Shown here: positions 16,731 through 24,596 of the stretch, piece after piece
Layout: each line of letters opens with the position of its first letter
Numbering within the stretch: position 1 is the stretch's first letter
NCBI GenBank assembly: GCA_018830445.1
Contig: JAHJSN010000177.1
Coordinates: 1 to 38,438 of the forward strand
Source: Alphaproteobacteria bacterium
GTDB lineage: Bacteria; Pseudomonadota; Alphaproteobacteria; Rhizobiales; Hyphomicrobiaceae
DNA length: 38,438 nt
Direction: 5' to 3'
Program-made: the position numbers and the translations under genes
The notes under the pieces: model-generated
What the model saw: the letters and a program-made list of their open reading frames with translations, nothing else
The model's database searches: none
Told to the model about the DNA's origin: nothing

Positions 16731-18199
16731 GGCTGCTTCTCCGTGGTCGCATGTCCAGGAGCCATAGACGCGGGCGGTTCAGCATCGGGGGATTCGCTGA
16801 AACCAGCCAGCGCGGCCTTCAGATTGCTCTCGGCGTCGATCAGGAAATTCGCCGCGACGACGACGTTGTCACCGGCCTCGATGCCGTGCGTGATCTCAAC
16901 GTAGCCGTCTCCACGCAGGCCCACTTTCACAGGCCGCGGCTCGAAGCGACCTTCACCGCGATCGACGATGACAACTTGGCGGTTACCGCTGTCGATAAGC
17001 GCCGAGACCGGCACGACGAGTCGCTCGGCCTCGCCCTCGCCGGCGTTGATCTCGACGTCGGCAAACATCTCGTGCTTGATGCGATGATCAGGATTTGCGA
17101 CCTCGACACGCACCTTCGCCGTGCGCGTCGCCATCTCCAGTTCGTGCAGCACAAAGGTGACATCGCCTTCGAACACTTCTCCAGGAAAGGCGCGAAAGCT
17201 CACCTTGGCAGCGGAGCCGATCCGGATCTGGCCGATGTCCTGCTCGGCCACGTCGGCGATGACCCAGATCGACGAGAGGTCGGCAAGACGCATCATCTCG
17301 TCGCCAGCCTTCATCATCATGCCTTCGACGGCCTTCTTCTCCATGACCACGCCGGAAACGGGCGCTGGCCAATCGAACGAGATCACCGGTACACGCGTGC
17401 GCCTGAGCTCATCCATCACAGCTTCCGGTAGCTGCAGGTTTGATAAGCGCTGCAGGGCGCCCTTGTCGTCGCGATTGCCGGCGGCATTCGCGGAAATGCG
17501 GTAGTCGACCTGCACCTTGACCATGTCCGGGCTGTAGATGCGGAACAGCGGCTCGCCCTTTGTCACATGGCGACCGGTCTCGTTGACGTAGAGCTTCTCG
17601 ATAAAGCTGTCGGCGCGCAGCGCGACCGTCAGAAGTGTGCGCTCGTCGGGCTTGGCGACGCCGGGAGCACGGATCGGCCGCACCAGGCGACGCATCGTGG
17701 CTGGCTCACTGCGCACGCCGGTGCGCTGCATCTTGGCGACGCTGACCTTGACCGAGCCAGCATCCTCATCCTCGCCCTCGTAGACGGGAATGTAGTCCAT
17801 CCCCATCCAGTCCTTCTTAGGGATTGGCGAGGTGTCCGGCAGCCCCATCGGATTGCGATAGTAGAGCAGCTTCTTCTCGCCACCGTCGGCTCCCTTCGGT
17901 GTGACCTTGGGTTTTGCCTGAGCAAAATCGGCCTCCTCATCATCGTGGACGGGTACGTAGTCGCGCCCATCGGCGGTCTTCTTCGGCTCGGCGGCAAAGT
18001 CCGTGTCGTCGTCGGGATGCATCCAGTAGAGCACCTTGCGCTCCTTCTGGGGCGCAACCGGCATGGCGGCGGCCTCGTCGGTGGACGACACCATCCATCC
18101 CCGCGGATCAGGCCATGCGCCTGCCCCGATCCGATATCCGGCAAGGCTTGCGGTGAGGATCGCAGCGATGGCGATCCCACGGGTGAGGAGCTTGTTCAT
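16727..18199 (-). CDS. cusB: CusB-type periplasmic adaptor with two heavy-metal-binding repeats
   Basis: A 490-residue membrane-fusion protein linking the CusA-like pump to an outer-membrane channel. An N-terminal membrane anchor (about 8-24) is followed by two copies of a heavy-metal-binding (HMBD/YHS-like) module: residues 57-86 (VLYWMHPDDD to GRDYVPVHDD) and 111-140 (LLYYRNPMGL to MGMDYIPVYE). The usual cysteines of this module (CPMHP, CPKCGM) are replaced, so binding would rely on Met/His/Asp. The lipoyl/barrel part follows (TLLTVALRADSFIEKLYVNE; PVSGVVMEKKAVEGM) and ends in a barrel with EITHGIEAGDNVVVAANFL. It lies 10 bases after the FixH-like gene and overlaps cusA, so the three are co-transcribed. 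The start 18199 gives a proper anchor. Confidence 0.88.
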   Translation of the reverse strand: MNKLLTRGIAIAAILTASLAGYRIGAGAWPDPRGWMVSSTDEAAAMPVAPQKERKVLYWMHPDDDTDFAAEPKKTADGRDYVPVHDDEEADFAQAKPKVTPKGADGGEKKLLYYRNPMGLPDTSPIPKKDWMGMDYIPVYEGEDEDAGSVKVSVAKMQRTGVRSEPATMRRLVRPIRAPGVAKPDERTLLTVALRADSFIEKLYVNETGRHVTKGEPLFRIYSPDMVKVQVDYRISANAAGNRDDKGALQRLSNLQLPEAVMDELRRTRVPVISFDWPAPVSGVVMEKKAVEGMMMKAGDEMMRLADLSSIWVIADVAEQDIGQIRIGSAAKVSFRAFPGEVFEGDVTFVLHELEMATRTAKVRVEVANPDHRIKHEMFADVEINAGEGEAERLVVPVSALIDSGNRQVVIVDRGEGRFEPRPVKVGLRGDGYVEITHGIEAGDNVVVAANFLIDAESNLKAALAGFSESPDAEPPASMAPGHATTEKQP

Positions 18200-18209
18200 G
18201 GGAAACTCC

Positions 18210-18608
18210 TCAGTCCTTGGCCTGGAACACGACGACGCCCTCGACCGTATCCTTCTGCCCGGGCACTTTGGCCATGACGCGGAACGCCCAGCCGCCAGCC
18301 ATGGTCAGGTCGGCCTTGAAGCGATAGACGCCCGGCTCGGTTGCTGGCATGGCCTCGTGCCTCGCCGTCATCGCTTCCATCTTGTCGGGGCCCATGTCGA
18401 GCCTCGTCCGGAAGAGGACGGCGCCGGCCACGGGTTTGCCCGTTGCTTTATGAACGAGGCGGACGGCCAACTCGCTGCCAACTCCGTTCTTCACGTCGGA
18501 CTTGAGCGGCTGGAACTCGTAGTCGGCTGCGCCTGCTAAGGCGGTCGATGCGGAAAGCGCTAGGGCAATTCCGGCAAAGCTTGCACGAAAAGTTGTCGAG
18601 AACGTCAT
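18210..18608 (-). CDS. Exported FixH/YtkA-like protein
   Basis: A 132-residue protein with a signal peptide (hydrophobic 10-25, cleavage after STALA) and an immunoglobulin-like FixH/YtkA domain. Its landmarks are VGSELAVRLVHKATGKPV, GAVLFRTRLDMGPDKM, and the C-terminal strands GVYRFKADLTMAGGWAFRV. Domains of this type are frequent in the periplasm beside copper-handling and RND metal-efflux genes, with methionines and histidines that may touch Cu(I). Here LDMGPDKMEAM gives three methionines in a short span and a histidine follows shortly after (TARHEAM). It directly precedes cusB with a 10-base gap, in the same operon. A role as periplasmic metal chaperone or pump accessory is inferred from context. 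Confidence 0.8.
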   Translation of the reverse strand: MTFSTTFRASFAGIALALSASTALAGAADYEFQPLKSDVKNGVGSELAVRLVHKATGKPVAGAVLFRTRLDMGPDKMEAMTARHEAMPATEPGVYRFKADLTMAGGWAFRVMAKVPGQKDTVEGVVVFQAKD

Positions 18609-18726
18609 GATCAGATCCTGTCCATAGGGGGGCAGCGCGCATCAGCGTCATGCCGACAGCGTTTGGCGCACGGAATAGGTCCATGCATCAAGGCCCGCGA
18701 CGATGCGCGGGCTGGTCACCGATGGA

Positions 18727-19125
18727 TCAGATTCGAGGAGGTGGTGGCTGAGGCTGCTCCAACCAATCAGGCGGATGCACAAGCTCGGTCGGCCGGAACA
18801 GTGCCGCCACCTGTATGACGTTTGGGCGTGACTGCTGGGCGAGCCCGAGGAATTGGTAGCATTTCGCCATGCAAAACTCGGGCGGGCAGGCCTTGTCCTT
18901 GTCACAGCACAGACAATCGTCCGGGCTCGCGGCTCCCTTCATCATGGAGGCACAGTCCTCCATGGGAGCAGCGGCTCCACTGTCGTCGCCTTCAACCGAA
19001 TGGGAGGCCGTATGAGTCACCGCCACGCTCATTGCCTCCGCTCCGTCCGACCATGCAGCCGCCAACGGCGCGAGCACGATCGCAATCACAACGAGCACAG
19101 ACAGAATTGCGCGACTTCGGGTCAA
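18727..19125 (-). CDS. Exported cysteine-rich protein linked to metal efflux
   Basis: A 132-residue protein starting at TTG 19125, chosen because GGAGG (19135-19139) precedes it by 9 bases and a signal sequence follows at once (RSRAILSVLVVIAIVLAPLA). An earlier TTG at 19176 has no ribosome site. The mature part has seven cysteines in about 32 residues, in the pattern EDCASMM, DDCLCC, ACPPEFCMAKC, preceded by a His/Ser segment HTASHSVEG. This looks like a soft-metal-binding or disulfide-rich periplasmic protein. I do not recognise a named family with certainty; similar cysteine-rich exported proteins occur beside cusAB genes in Rhizobiales. It is probably the first gene of the operon leading to fixH-like, cusB and cusA. 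Confidence 0.65.
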   Translation of the reverse strand: MTRSRAILSVLVVIAIVLAPLAAAWSDGAEAMSVAVTHTASHSVEGDDSGAAAPMEDCASMMKGAASPDDCLCCDKDKACPPEFCMAKCYQFLGLAQQSRPNVIQVAALFRPTELVHPPDWLEQPQPPPPRI

Positions 19126-19552
19126 GGTGAGAGACCTCCGACTGGTACTCTTCGGAGTAGAACGCAGAATGGTCAACGCAAATTTGCGTGTTCAGGCCGG
19201 CTTGGCTGGGTCACGTAACGCGTCAGCCGACTAAGGTGCGGTTTCAAGGCCTTGGGTAGAATTTCAGTGCATCGATGCCCCGGGGCTGGCTCCCGATCAG
19301 GCTAGACCATCATGTCCGCTGGGGACACGGGTGACCTGGATGGTGACCCGCCCCGACGTGTCGACTAAGGCGCATGGAGCGCAACGGGGGATATAACGGC
19401 ATGCACATCGACACCGCCGCCATCCCAGCGATCCGCGCGAATTCCATCAGGCGGGCTCTTCAGGTTGATCCATTGCTTTGATCCGAATTTGTGGAATTGC
19501 GAATGTAGTCAGGTTTGTGGCGCCTATCTTCTAGACAAATTTGGAATAGCCG
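19126..19552. other. Non-coding stretch between the metal-efflux operon and the response regulator
   Basis: About 430 bases without a recognisable gene. It must contain the promoter of the minus-strand efflux operon and the 3' end of the response regulator transcript. A 35-codon plus-strand frame (19374-19481) starts MERNGGYNGMHID but has no family signature. No clear terminator hairpin with a T-run was found after the response regulator stop at 19553. Confidence 0.4.
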
Positions 19553-20278
19553 CTAACACACCTCCGTCACTTGCGCCGCCAGCACATACCCCTCGCCCCG
19601 GACAGTCTTGATGAACTCAGGATCGCTTGGATTGTGCTCGATTTTTCGGCGCAGTCGGGCGATATGCACATCGATGGCGCGGTCTGCGATGTAGGTCGTT
19701 TCGCCATGGACGAGGTCGAGGATCTTGTCCCGGCTCAAGACAATGTTGGGACGCTCCAAGAGCGTTCGCAGCATCGCGTATTCCATCGCAGTCAGTTTTG
19801 CGGGTTGACTCGTGCTGATTTGGCAAAGGACACGCGATTGAAGGTCAAGCTTCCAATCGCCAAAGCACAACGATGAGGGTGCCCCCTCCGGTGCTATTGC
19901 AGGCGACTTATACTCGTGCGCCCGCCGAAGAACGGCTTTAATCCTCGCCAAGAGCTCGCGCGGCTCGAAAGGCTTGGTGATGTAGTCGTCGGCACCGAAC
20001 TCAAGACCGATTATGCGGTCGAAGACTTCCGATCTGGCCGAGAGTACGACGATAGGCATCTTCGACTCGGCGCGCAATTCCTTCGTGATGTCGAGACCGT
20101 CCCGATCGGGAAGGATCAGGTCCAGGACGCAAAGATCGAAAGACTGTGTCTTCAATACTTTTGCCATCTCGGAAGCCGTTGCGACGCACCGCACGACGTA
20201 GCCCTCCTTGCTGAGATAGCGGTCCAAAAACCCCGTCAGCTGCGGGTCGTCGTCGACGACCAGGATGCGGTCGGGCAT
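19553..20278 (-). CDS. OmpR/PhoB-family response regulator
   Basis: A 241-residue two-component response regulator. The receiver domain (1-120) has the acidic pocket D9-D11 in ILVVDDDPQL, the phospho-acceptor D53 (CVLDLILPDRDG), S80 in place of the usual threonine (VVLSARS) and K102 (YITKPFEP). The C-terminal winged-helix DNA-binding domain (135-236) shows LTAMEYAMLRTLLERPN and the recognition region RAIDVHIARLRRKIE ending in VRGEGYVL. ATG 20278 is the natural start; the frame is open farther upstream, but that part overlaps the divergent kinase gene and is not conserved. It is divergent from a histidine kinase with a 93-base spacer, making it the probable partner. Confidence 0.9.
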   Translation of the reverse strand: MPDRILVVDDDPQLTGFLDRYLSKEGYVVRCVATASEMAKVLKTQSFDLCVLDLILPDRDGLDITKELRAESKMPIVVLSARSEVFDRIIGLEFGADDYITKPFEPRELLARIKAVLRRAHEYKSPAIAPEGAPSSLCFGDWKLDLQSRVLCQISTSQPAKLTAMEYAMLRTLLERPNIVLSRDKILDLVHGETTYIADRAIDVHIARLRRKIEHNPSDPEFIKTVRGEGYVLAAQVTEVC

Positions 20279-20371
20279 TAGATTGCGTGGCTCCTGCGAT
20301 TGTGCCGTATGTTCATGTCGCGGTCCTCCATACTTATCGAACGGTCCTGCTAATTGCTTGAGGTCACGGCC

Positions 20372-22924
20372 ATGCAGAGAGCAAAAGAACCAGCCATTTC
20401 CAGGCGCCGAGCATATGCGATCGGCTTCGGCGCCGCCATCCTGCTTCTTGCGACAGTCATCGTCGGCATTTATCTCGGGCGCGAAACCCAAAAGCGTTTC
20501 CAGGATATTTCTGGTAGCTGGTCTGATTTTTCGGAGCAGGCCGACCGGAAAGGACTCTGGCTCAGCGAGATCCGAGGCCACCTCGGCTACGGCGGCATCA
20601 TCCACGACTTCAAGAATTACGTGCTGCGCAAGGACGATATCTACGTCACTTCAGTGAAAAAGAGGCTTCCGAGCCTTTACGCTACGTTGGATGCCTACCT
20701 GGCAAGTGCGCCCTCAGGTCCAGAACGCGACGCGCTCGAGTCAATACGCGGGACGATTGAGGCTTACGAAGCCCGCATCCCCATTGCCGAGCAAGCCGCG
20801 CGGGAAGACTGGGAGGTCACTCGGACGGATCGACTGGTCAAGGTCGACGACACGGCCGCAATCGGAGCCCTGCAGAACCTGGAAGCACACTGGCGCGCGA
20901 AGCGACGAAGTGCGACCATCGAAATTGCTCGATCAGTATCGGAGGGAGAGGAACTTATTCGTTTGGGGTTTCGATTCCTGGCAGCGCTGGCGGCAGTGTC
21001 CCTCATCTTGTTCGCACTGCTGTTCCTGCTCGTCCGGGAACTTCGCGACGCTATTCTTCGATTGGTAGACGAACTTGCAGAGCGGCTTCGCGCCGAGCGA
21101 TCTGAGAAGAAGTTGATGCGGGCCGTCGAGCAAAGCCCGGCCACGATCCTGATCACGGACACGGACGGGCGCATCGAGTACGTTAACCGGCGCTTCGAGG
21201 AATTGACGGGATACACGCGAGACGAGGTCGTCAATAGGACTCCCAGGATTATTCAGTCAGGAGAGACGACGGTCGACGAATATCAAATGATCCGCAAATC
21301 CCTGGGCAAAGGCCAAGAATGGCGCGGTGTGTTCCGTAATCGCAAGAAGGACGGCAGTCACTTTTGGGCGGAGACGACCATTCTTCCGCTTACCAATGAA
21401 GACGGCGAAATACAGAACTATATCGGCATCGGTGAAGACGTCACGGAAAAGAGGAAGGCCCGCGAGCAGATCGTCAAGGCGCAAAAGATGGAAGCGGTCG
21501 GGCTTTTGGCGGGCGGGGTTGCTCACGATTTCAACAATGTCTTGACGACTATTCTCGGGGCTGCGCACCTGGCAAGCCTCGATGCCGAACCCGATAGCGA
21601 TATTGGCGGTGAGATCGCCCAGATCGAGATTGCCGCGAGGCGTGCGCAATCGCTGGTCCAGCAATTACTTACATTTGCACGTCGGCAACCTGCAGCGCCC
21701 CAGAAGCTTGACCTGAAGACGGAGGTTGACGAAGTCGTCAAACTCGTCGAGGCATCAATTCCGCCGACGATCCAAGTTTCAACGTCGTATGAGGAATCCG
21801 AGACATGGGTGCTGGCAGATCCGACTCATGTGCACCAGGTGGTGATGAATCTCTGTCGCAATGCTGCCGAGGCCGTTCCGCACGACTCCGGCCGCATCCA
21901 GATCTCGATTGTTGCCAATGCTGATCGGCCGGAGAGCCTGTCGGGTCAGTCGAACGGCCACGATTCTTGGCTAAAACTCGTTGTCGAGGACAATGGGCCT
22001 GGTGTGTCTGGCGATGCCGCCAAGAAGATCTTCGATCCGTTCTTTACCAGCAAGCCACTGGGCAAGGGCACAGGTCTTGGTTTGACGATGGTCGCGACGC
22101 TCGTGCAAGACATGGACGGTGCCGTTGCCCTCGTAAGCCAACCGGGTGAAGGTGCGCGCTTCGAAGTGGTCCTGCCGCAGGTCGAGCCGGGCGTGAGCGA
22201 CAAGGCGACGAGCGCGACGCTTCCACATGGAACGGAGCACATCCTGCTTGTCGATGATGAGGCCGACGTTGTCTCGACATTACGCCGACTGCTCATGCGG
22301 CTCGGGTACCGTGTCGCCGCTTATACCGATCCACGCAGTGCGCTCGAGGCCTTTTCCAGGGAGCCGGGAAGGTTCGATCTCGTGATGACGGATCTCGTGA
22401 TGCCCGAGATGAATGGCGAGGTGCTGGCGCACGAGATCAAGCAAATCAACCCCACATGCCCAATCATCTTGTGTACCGGCTATCGCCCCAAACAAATGGG
22501 TGATGGACGGCAACGTTCGGTTCATGTGGACAATCGGGCTGACTTGGTTCGCCGCAATGCTCTCTTCGCAGGAACTCTCCGCCCGTGTGGGGGATCTTAC
22601 GATCCGCAATCCGCACCAGCCGCGCAATGTCGACCGCGAACATCTCGTGAAGACGTTCATCGACCGCGTCGACTCGGGAGGCATGGTGCTTGTCGATTCC
22701 GACATCTATCCCGTCGATCCGCTCAACACGCAATATGCCGACATCGTATTGCCGGCTGCTGGCTGGGGCGAGGTCGATTTCGCGCGCTGCAACGCGGAGC
22801 GCCGTCTCCGGCTTTATGCCAAGTTCAACGATCCACCGGGAGAGGCCAAGCCCGACTGGTGGGCCATCGGGCAGTTCGCGCAGAAGATGGGATTCAAAGG
22901 CTTCGACTGGAAAGACTCCAATGA
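20372..22924 (+). CDS. Hybrid sensor histidine kinase, receiver truncated and fused to out-of-frame sequence
   Basis: From ATG 20372 (GAGG 8 bases upstream) the protein has a membrane helix near the N-terminus, an about 160-residue helical sensor region, a second helix (FLAALAAVSLILFALLFLLV), a PAS domain (SPATILITDTDGRIEYVN), an H-box GGVAHDFNNVLTTI with phospho-acceptor H385, and an HATPase (MNLCRNAAEAV, VVEDNGPGVS, GKGTGLGL). A receiver follows with its aspartate in VMTDLVMPEMNG. Homology stops after PIILCTGY at about 22483, before the last strand with the conserved lysine. The frame then runs on for about 147 residues of arginine-rich shadow sequence in the wrong frame of an AioA-like gene, ending at 22924. 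The kinase core may work, but the receiver should be inactive. Likely partner: the divergent response regulator. Confidence 0.85.
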   Translation: MQRAKEPAISRRRAYAIGFGAAILLLATVIVGIYLGRETQKRFQDISGSWSDFSEQADRKGLWLSEIRGHLGYGGIIHDFKNYVLRKDDIYVTSVKKRLPSLYATLDAYLASAPSGPERDALESIRGTIEAYEARIPIAEQAAREDWEVTRTDRLVKVDDTAAIGALQNLEAHWRAKRRSATIEIARSVSEGEELIRLGFRFLAALAAVSLILFALLFLLVRELRDAILRLVDELAERLRAERSEKKLMRAVEQSPATILITDTDGRIEYVNRRFEELTGYTRDEVVNRTPRIIQSGETTVDEYQMIRKSLGKGQEWRGVFRNRKKDGSHFWAETTILPLTNEDGEIQNYIGIGEDVTEKRKAREQIVKAQKMEAVGLLAGGVAHDFNNVLTTILGAAHLASLDAEPDSDIGGEIAQIEIAARRAQSLVQQLLTFARRQPAAPQKLDLKTEVDEVVKLVEASIPPTIQVSTSYEESETWVLADPTHVHQVVMNLCRNAAEAVPHDSGRIQISIVANADRPESLSGQSNGHDSWLKLVVEDNGPGVSGDAAKKIFDPFFTSKPLGKGTGLGLTMVATLVQDMDGAVALVSQPGEGARFEVVLPQVEPGVSDKATSATLPHGTEHILLVDDEADVVSTLRRLLMRLGYRVAAYTDPRSALEAFSREPGRFDLVMTDLVMPEMNGEVLAHEIKQINPTCPIILCTGYRPKQMGDGRQRSVHVDNRADLVRRNALFAGTLRPCGGSYDPQSAPAAQCRPRTSREDVHRPRRLGRHGACRFRHLSRRSAQHAICRHRIAGCWLGRGRFRALQRGAPSPALCQVQRSTGRGQARLVGHRAVRAEDGIQRLRLERLQ

Positions 22925-23774
22925 GATCTTCGAGGAAGCGGCCCGTTTCTCGCGCGGCGGCGTGCTCAACTACTATGCGCTGGCCGTTCATGCCAAACGC
23001 GAGGGCAAGAAGGCCCACGAGAAGCTCAGGGAACTTGGAACAACCGGCATCCAGACCCCGATCCGTGTCATCGACGGTAAGTTGACCGGCACGCCTAAGC
23101 TGCATGACCCTTCCAACGAATGGGGCGAACTCGAAGACGTCACCACCGACCAGAAATGGCTCTATGCCTTCGGTACGCATACCGGCAAGGCCAATATGCT
23201 GAAGGCGCCGTGGAACAACGACAGCTGGTCGGACTTCTACGAGGCGATCAAACCGCGCAAGGAGAAAGGCGAGATCTGGATCACCAATGGCCGTGTCAAC
23301 GAGACGTGGCAGTCTGGCTTTGATGATCTCAGGAAGCCCTATCTGGCAAAACGCTGGCCATGGCCGCATATCATAATCCATCCCGATGACGCCAAGCCTC
23401 AAGGGATCGAGTCAGGCGACCTCGTCGAAGGCTTCAACGATACGGTCTACGTCCAGACGGGTGCCCCCGTCGGCGTGAAGGACAAGGATCTGAGCTTCAC
23501 CGAACTCATGAAGAACGGTCACATCAAGACCGTGACGGGACAGTTCGTGGCGGTCGCCATAGTGTCCGATGAGATCAGGCCAGGCGTCGCCAAGGCCGCC
23601 TTCAACTATCCCGGCTCCATGGCGAACTCCGTATGCCATGCCGTGCCCGACCCGGTCAGCGGCAACTACCGCTACAAACTCGGACGCGGGGTCCTGCGGA
23701 GAGTTGGCGAGTCTGCGTATAAGCGGAACTTCCTCGAGATGTCGCTGAAGCCGCGACCAATCCTCGAGGCCTGA
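22485..23774 (+). pseudogene. C-terminal half of an arsenite-oxidase-family (AioA/IdrA-like) molybdopterin oxidoreductase
   Basis: About 429 residues beginning APNKWVMDGNVRFMW, in a frame different from the kinase it joins. Family hallmarks include NTQYADIVLPAAGWGEVDF, RRLRLYAKFNDPPG, KPDWWAIGQFAQKMGF and the cofactor-binding C-terminal domain (ITNGRVNETWQSGFDD; HPDDAKPQGIESGDLVEGF). This is the DMSO-reductase superfamily branch of arsenite oxidase large subunits (AioA, about 830 residues) and the related iodate reductases (IdrA). The N-terminal half with the Fe-S cysteines is gone and no own start is visible, so it is inactive. The wording differs from classical AioA, so its natural substrate is open. 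No small Rieske subunit gene is near. The DUF2478 gene downstream fits a molybdenum-enzyme locus. Confidence 0.75.
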
Positions 23775-23788
23775 CGAACCCAGAGCGA

Positions 23789-23814
23789 CGGACGGCGCAT
23801 CATCGCGCCGTCCG
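23789..23814 (+). terminator. Strong hairpin after the aioA-like fragment
   Basis: A perfect 10-bp stem: CGGACGGCGC (23789-23798), loop ATCATC, GCGCCGTCCG (23805-23814), 15 bases after the aioA-like stop. There is no T-run after it, so it is not a classic intrinsic terminator; it may stabilise the 3' end or act with Rho. Confidence 0.5.
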
Positions 23815-23862
23815 ATCGCCCAAACCCTCACTTGTTCACAGGTGCCTGACAAAGTGCAACCC

Positions 23863-24396
23863 ATGATCCAACGGCCCACGATTGGTACGATTGTATATGA
23901 CGATGCCGACGGCCCTCGTGTGGATAGCATCCTGGCGGAAGTGGTCTGTGAACTTCGGCGTTCCGGTGTGCGCCTTGCCGGGGCTGTCCAGCACAACTCC
24001 GATGGCGGCGACCGCTCTTGCTGCGATATGCGGCTCGAAGATCTTGGCACCGGGCGTCTCATTGAGATTTCCGAACGACGGGGCCCGGAGGCCAGAGGGT
24101 GCCGGCTCAATCATCTGGCACTTGAGGATGCGGTCGGACTGGCAACGGCTTCGATCGAAGCCGGCGCGGATCTTCTGATCGTCAACAAGTTCGGAAAGCG
24201 CGAGGCGGACGGTCGCGGTTTCCTGCCTCTTGTCGGCATGGCGATCGAAAGGTCTACAGCTGTGCTGATTGCAGTCAGTGCGTCCAACATTGCGGCCTGG
24301 AATGACTTCGCGGCAGGACTTGATGAGCGCCTTCCTGTCGACATGGAAGCTGCAAGGAACTGGTGCCGTTCTCTGGCGCCTGAAGAGGTCTTGTAG
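23863..24396 (+). CDS. DUF2478 family protein
   Basis: A 177-residue protein with GTIVYDDADGPRVDSILAE at the N-terminus, LEDLGTGRLIEISERRG in the middle and LLIVNKFGKREADGRGF, the most conserved part of DUF2478. The fold is P-loop-NTPase-like (family knowledge), and genes of this family often sit beside molybdate transport or molybdoenzyme genes, so a role in supplying or sensing molybdenum cofactor is plausible but not established. ATG 23863 is used; GTG 23842 in the same frame would add seven residues, and neither has a strong ribosome site. It follows the aioA-like fragment by about 90 bases including a hairpin. It appears intact although its presumed enzyme partner is broken. Confidence 0.8.
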   Translation: MIQRPTIGTIVYDDADGPRVDSILAEVVCELRRSGVRLAGAVQHNSDGGDRSCCDMRLEDLGTGRLIEISERRGPEARGCRLNHLALEDAVGLATASIEAGADLLIVNKFGKREADGRGFLPLVGMAIERSTAVLIAVSASNIAAWNDFAAGLDERLPVDMEAARNWCRSLAPEEVL

Positions 24397-24596
24397 CCTT
24401 GATCGGAGAGATGCTGCGGGAAGTCCTTGCCGTGTGGCTTCATCTACCACGGAGCGCTTTCTATGGCTGCGGGCTTTCGGGAAGACCAGGGTATGAATGC
24501 TCCTTGCGATAGTCGAAAAGAGGTGCCGGCGTTGTCGTGGACGAGGCACGCGATCTGGAGCAAAGCGCTATCTGTATTGAACTCGGCGCAGGCTGC

